From Hybos culiciformis (taxonomy: Eukaryota; Arthropoda; Insecta; Diptera; Hybotidae), in the NCBI GenBank assembly GCA_964007475.1, contig OZ023274.1, positions 26,503,090 to 26,567,089 of the forward strand: DNA of 64,000 nucleotides, given 5' to 3'. The position numbers and the translations under genes were made by a program. Below, piece by piece: positions 59,061-64,000 of this stretch. Each line of letters starts with the position of its first letter. The first letter of the stretch is position 1. Under the pieces are notes generated by a model, which was not told the origin of the DNA, ran no database searches, and saw only the letters and a list, made by a program, of their open reading frames with translations.

Positions 59061-59513
59061 ACACTTAGCTAATTTAACATGTTCGGACAACGAACATGTT
59101 CCGTTGGTGTTTTTGATGTTGTTTTTTCATAGTAAAAAAATTAAAACAGAAACACGTTCTTCAACATGTTTCTACAAAAACATGTTAATTTTCAGGGATG
59201 AATGAGTAATTTTTGAATAATATTTTGTTAGGCAATATTCAGTATGCATTAATTTTTATTTAGTAATTTTTGACTTTGAAATTTTATAAAGGTGGAAATA
59301 CACTCAAGATAAATGACGCGCGAGTCTTAACCTTGACACAACTTCATATATTTTAACTTTTTTAGGTGCGTCAGTTCCTTTGAGCTTATCTCCGGTATTA
59401 TTTGAAATTCTTTATCTGAGCTAAACATGTTAACATATGAAAAACATCGTTTGAACGGTCGATTTTCCAAAGATGTTTAACTCCTTTCGAACATGTTAAA
59501 TTAGCGAAGTGTG
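59061..59513. mobile_element. MITE with ends ACACTTAGCTAATTTAACATGTTCG
   Basis: The left end ACACTTAGCTAATTTAACAT and, at the right, ATGTTAAATTAGCGAAGTGT are imperfect inverse complements. AACATGTT words recur inside (59079, 59165, 59426, 59491). It is not more than 460 bp long. The 128-codon frame 58819-59205 runs across its border and is not a gene. Confidence 0.6.
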
Positions 59514-59991
59514 AACAAGGCATTACGTGGATGGTAGTGGATGGAACGTGACGTCATATGACGATTTCTATTAAATCACACCTCTGTTTTCGTTAGTCAT
59601 AAGTTAAGGAACTACGTTTCAAAAATTACACTTAACAAAATACATTAGGCCTTCACCATAAAAATTCAAATTGAGTATTTCAAATTATTTTCTGGCGAAA
59701 ACTTATAAGCAATTTGAAATACTGAATTTCATATTTCTAATGCATTTTGTTATTGTTGTTAATTCATTATTCTATATATTCTAAAAATTTACACTAATAA
59801 AATACATTAGGAATTTGAAATTCTGTATTTTAAATTTTTTAATTTGAGTGCTGCTCTTATAAACCCCGAAATATTTTTATTTTGTTATAAACTGTAAAGT
59901 CTAAATTTTAGGAATAAAATAATTGCGGTCCCTCTGAATATTTCTTTTCTTTTATTCGTTTTTAAAAGCGTCATAAAATTTTTAATCGCGT
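59514..59991. other. Gene-free interval with an ACAAAATACATTAGG-type inverted repeat
   Basis: ACAAAATACATTAGG (59636) and CTAATGCATTTTGTTA (59737) face each other about 100 bases apart, and AATAAAATACATTAGGAATT recurs at 59797. These are probably small degraded MITEs. No coding region. Confidence 0.45.
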
Positions 59992-59995
59992 CATT

Positions 59996-60370
59996 ACTAC
60001 ACCTTTTCCAAGTGTAATTCAGAAAGTATCAATATTAATTCAGAAAGTATCAATTGTAATTCAGATTAGTCAATTTTAATTCAGAAAGTATAATTTGTAA
60101 TTCAGATTAGTCAATTTTAATTCAGAAAAAATCAATTGTAATCCAGAAAGTATCAATTGTAACTCAGAAAGTATTAACAGTAATTCAGAAAGTATCAATA
60201 AAAATCTCAACTGTATATTATTTTTATTTTTTTTACAAATTCTTTGACCTATTCCTAAACATTAATAAAATTTAAATATAAAATTTAATAAATGTTTTCG
60301 TTTTTTAAATTCCATTCAGGCTTTCTGAATAATTGATACTTTCTGAATTACACTTAGAAAAGGTGTAGTG
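59996..60370. mobile_element. MITE with long inverted ends and internal tandem copies of its own terminus
   Basis: The left ACTACACCTTTTCCAAGTGT then AATTCAGAAAGTATCAAT and the right ATTGATACTTTCTGAATT then ACACTTAGAAAAGGTGTAGT are inverse complements over about 39 bases. From 60010 to 60205 the inner part of the left end (AATTCAGAAAGTATCAATTGT-like, 19-22 bases) is repeated about ten times in tandem with small changes. CATT occurs directly outside both ends (59992-59995 and 60371-60374). Confidence 0.75.
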
Positions 60371-60929
60371 CATTTAGAATAGAATCCTACAAACCATACA
60401 AATGTTAGTTTTAGAGGAAAAACATTTTTTTAGAAGATTTTATTTCTTTAAATTAATATTCTGTGGTTATATGGACGCACCTCAACAACTTGTTTAAATA
60501 TTCGTGTTATAATGAACACTTCCGCTTATGTACTAAAAATAATGAATATTGAATATTTACGAATTTTCACTTTTTAATACGAATACGGTGTTACATATAG
60601 GGCAATCGTATACGACTAAACCATAACGGTCCATATAAATTTCATGACGACCTTCCTATGTATGTAATTTTCCAGCGATCACTTTAAATTGAAAGTATAT
60701 ACAGGAACTTATCTTTAAAGCAATTATCTTTCTTATAATCGATCAAAAAAAATTTAAATAAAAATTAAATCATTTTAAATGTTATAATAAATATCCATTT
60801 AACGTTAAAATAAAAATAAATTCTAATTAAAAAGTGTTATTCATTCTCTCTAACAATAACAAATTTATTTAGCAAATGATGACATTAACAATGAATTAAT
60901 TACAATTATACTGAATGATAAAATAAATA

Positions 60930-62170
60930 TTAAGTTATCTTACATTTCAATTTCTCAGCTAAACGCCTACATATTTCAGTCTCTTTGGTTATTTCACCGA
61001 TCATTGATGAAATAGCTTTCCATTGATCAATTGGAAAATTATGAGCGTAAGCATGCCTAAAACAAAATTAATAATTAAACAAAAAAAAAATTATATTAAA
61101 GTTCTTATTAAAAGGATATAATTCTGTTGATAATAATACGAATATTTTTAAGTAAGTAGTTGGTAAAAGGTTTCAGAAAATTAAGTCTAAATTAATTATT
61201 ACCTCAATGTATTTTGCGTATTAGGTTTCAAAAAATCAAATTCTGCCGCTGCTTTACATGGTTCTTCATAAATACAAGAATCCATTCCGAATTCTTCAAT
61301 TATTTCTTGTTCCACAAAATTTGTATAAGTCTCCCTTAGTTCTGAGGAGCTTCTTTTACTTCGGGCCTGGTATGTTGCTAAAAAAAATTACTTTCATCAA
61401 AAATATTTGAAATAAAAGTACATATCTGTACATTAAAATTAAGTAGCACGTATAGGTATACGAATATTTAATTTATTGCAATATAACTTTTACATACAAA
61501 GCCATCAAAACGAATAACATTTGTGTACCTACCAACTAAAAGACATTTAAAAATGTTTCAAAATTGTAAAGAAGGGAGAACAACTTTAGAAAATGAATAT
61601 GAAATAATTTATAGGTCAATTTTTGTAGAAGGTCAAGGGCTCTTAAAATTCATATTATTATTTAGTCATTAATTAAAATTGAATTAACATTTTATTAAAA
61701 AAATAAATATTAAAATAAAACAAAAGCTATTTTTCTAATCTATTAAAAACAGTCAAAGTTAGTTATACAATTTATATTAGGCCGATTAGAAGTCAACTGG
61801 TATGTATGGCCTTGAATTAGATCTTGAAAATTAATTGGTTTGTTTTTTAATTTATGGTGGTCAGCCAAAGGTGCCTTAAACTTAAACATACAATCGGAAA
61901 AAAATTTAGCAGAACAAACTTTCAAAATTTGTAAAGAAATTTCCACTAAATTTTCGACCAGTAGTATGGCTGCTTTGAATTTTTATTACCTGGATTTAAT
62001 GCGTATACTAATTTTTTAGCAAAATTTGCTAATCTAACTGATAACACAATAACCGGAAATCCAATTAACTGAACCGGTAAATCAAATAGTGGTTCCTGAT
62101 CTTGGCAAATGCATTGTAAAATTACTAACGACAATAGGGTTACACTTATTAAATATTTTAATAAATTCAT
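60930..62170 (-). CDS. Small secreted cysteine-containing protein (3 exons, 160 aa)
   Basis: Minus exons 62170-61990, 61377-61203 and 61056-60930 join in phase to 160 codons plus TAA. The start is the ATG at 62170; the codons before it only extend the frame through a TTG. Residues 1-23 ([20 protein letters not shown]) form a clear signal peptide, so the product is secreted or enters the secretory pathway. A second hydrophobic stretch ([16 protein letters not shown], about 34-49) follows. The mature part has basic KRSSS, then a CIYEEPC pair and two later Cys (EICRRL; LKC). Four cysteines with an acidic [14 protein letters not shown] helix resemble the insect DM4/DM12-type secreted proteins, but this is a weak likeness. 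No enzyme motif is seen and the function is unknown. Confidence 0.65.
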
Positions 62171-62179
62171 GTTGCACAA

Positions 62180-64000
62180 AATGTAATGAAATTATTTCCT
62201 AATTTATATTTTCACGCGCCAAATTTGAAAAAGTTTTTTTTTAATTATAAGAAATACGAATATGCTATAGCTCGGTGGACAGCTTATATTATACTAAAGT
62301 TGTTATATTCAAAATGCAGAAAATAAACATCCAAAAGTCATAAGCACTCAAGTTATCGCAAATTCAGTGAAAGTAAGTCAAAAATATACTACGTATATAC
62401 CATGTAAATGGAAAAAACGAAAAAAAATATATGAACATAAAAAAAATACTTACATCACTAAGACATTTTTTAAAGTAAATAACCGCTTTATGAAAAATAT
62501 ACATATATTGACTGCACTCTATAATGTTTTTTTTAGCTTCAAGTTGTAGTAAATAATATAAAGATAATGATTGTTAATTTGTTAACCACATGGCAAAATT
62601 ATTTCATAATATTATAAACTTAATCGGATACAAAGTTAAATTATTAATTCAGTTAAAAGATTATGAAGAAAAAGAGAATTGGAAATTTGTCTATGAATAT
62701 AAATCATTCAAAGTTTTGGAAAAACCGACTAATTGTTTGTATCTGAAAAAAAGCTTTTATATAAATTTTAAATTAATTTGAAATTTAATTAATACGAATA
62801 CGAAGTTCAGAGGGATACAATTCGAGAAATAATGTACTTTGATCATTATCGTATCGTATCATTATCGTATGGCTTATGTTAATAAAAATGTTCACGCACT
62901 TTCTAAAGAATGCCCCAAATAATTTTCCCATATTATCAAGTTTAATATTCAATTATAAATAAGAGGCTGGCTGAAAATGAAAGAAATGGGAAGCTTAAGC
63001 TTCCTATTGACTTACTACTTGAATTTCTTATTTACATTAAAATTTAAAAGATAGAAACTAATACATAGATACAAATAAAAATTAATGATGACAAAAAATG
63101 GTCAATTATTAATTTTTGAGTTAAATCATAAATACATTCAAAGGTGTTTTAAAGAGTAAAATGTTAAAAAAAATACAATGTAAATAAAAACAAAGTTATT
63201 ATGTAATATTATGTCTATATTTATAGTGATTTTATTAATGAACCTGTTTCAGTAAAACTCTTTAAAAATATATATGTCTTTATGCCAATAATATTCCACC
63301 AGAAATCGTGAAAATATTTAATTTATAGTTCATATATATTGAAAAATTTACATTTTTTTTTATTACAATTTAGTGCGGAAAATCCAGTTTGTTAATTTTT
63401 TTCATTTATTTTTTTGGAAAATTTTTTAAATACATTTGTAATGTTATATGATAACTGATAATATTTTAATAATATGTATAATTTTATTGCATGAAATGTG
63501 GTCCATTGAAAAAAAAAACATCCAAACAAACTCATGATAAAATTAGGAAGTAAATAATACGTCATTTGTTTATGATTGTTAGAAAATACATTGATTAATA
63601 AAAATTTTATTTTTTGAAGTTCGTTACTTAAGTTTTTTGTTTTAGGGAAATACAGGTCGTTTAAATACAAAATCTGTTGTCGGGGAAAACTCTAAAGAGT
63701 TTGAAACGCTAAACTAGTGTCTGAACAAAAAAAAAAAAAAAACTCAAAATTCATATTCATCTTACTCTTCTGTCATAGGAATAATATACAAAAAATTTAG
63801 AAGCAGCATTTGGAAATTCTATTATAATTACAAATAATGATTTGATAATAATGATAGATTGTTGCTTGTTAATTTGAAAATTTCTAAAATATTGCTTAAC
63901 ATTTAACCTGTTATGCATTTTTTATGTACCTATAATTTTTATGATAAATGAGTCAATAAAAATACATTATGATATGAGTCATGTCTTTGTATTATGAATG
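62180..64000. other. Gene-free AT-rich sequence at the right edge
   Basis: Frames 62367-62549, 62590-62781 and 63392-63670 are short, Lys/Tyr/Phe-rich and without splice or domain support. The first 100 bases should hold the promoter of the minus-strand secreted-protein gene. I see no RNA gene or clear transposon end. Confidence 0.5.

Noticed and set aside
58819..59205. 128-codon open frame
   Set aside because: Crosses the border of two TIR elements, is Ile/Leu/Phe/Asn-rich low complexity and has no domain or splice support.
61743..61946. 67-codon frame within intron 1 of the secreted-protein gene
   Set aside because: Does not join in phase with consensus splice sites to the neighbouring exons, and exons 1 and 2 join cleanly without it.

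Overview
This is nuclear DNA from an insect. The sequence is very AT-rich. Genes are split by GT-AG introns. Three proteins are recognisable as animal or insect orthologues: a Ptp69D-like receptor tyrosine phosphatase, mitochondrial ribosomal protein mRpS26 and RNA polymerase III subunit RPC4. Transposon debris is dense. I cannot fix the insect order from the sequence alone.

Layout. 1-7740 (+): the last 13 exons of a receptor protein tyrosine phosphatase (fibronectin-like ectodomain, furin-like site, membrane helix, phosphatase domains D1 and D2). Three of its introns hold non-LTR retrotransposon fragments; two are an inverted pair that brackets the D1/D2 exons. 7741-27986: about 20 kb with no host gene I can support; it contains a foldback repeat, a Tc1-like MITE, a hAT transposase remnant and a tRNA-derived repeat. 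27987-29587 (-): a five-exon claudin/PMP22-like four-helix membrane protein with a PDZ-ligand tail and a possible in-phase 135-bp cassette exon. 29588-35640: AT-rich gene-free sequence. 35668-39736 (+): an apparently complete CR1/Jockey-type non-LTR retrotransposon whose ORF2 appears to need a -1 frameshift. 39792-47120: several TIR elements around a tail-to-tail pair of housekeeping genes, mRpS26 (+) and POLR3D (-). A member of one hAT-like MITE family, in the same orientation, lies upstream of each. 47245-47540: an unusual palindromic hairpin array. 47639-55998: a Russian-doll nest (TIR element > Ty3/gypsy LTR retrotransposon > MITE > hAT element, plus a CR1/Jockey copy inside gag). 57117-60370: three more TIR elements, one carrying a spliced DUF4806-like gene remnant. 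60930-62170 (-): a three-exon gene for a small secreted cysteine-containing protein. The last 1.8 kb holds nothing I can call.

The host genes are unrelated in function (axonal/neural phosphatase signalling, epithelial junction-type membrane protein, mitochondrial translation, Pol III transcription, a secreted protein). The dominant theme is layered mobile DNA and what it does to introns and promoters.

Strongest leads for follow-up: the slippery A_AAA_AAC heptamer at the ORF1 stop of the retrotransposon, the nested palindrome array near 47.4 kb, the 555-bp palindrome at 41.2-41.76 kb, and the candidate cassette exon of the claudin-like gene. Exon boundaries were read by eye from splice consensus and reading-phase continuity; no database search was run.
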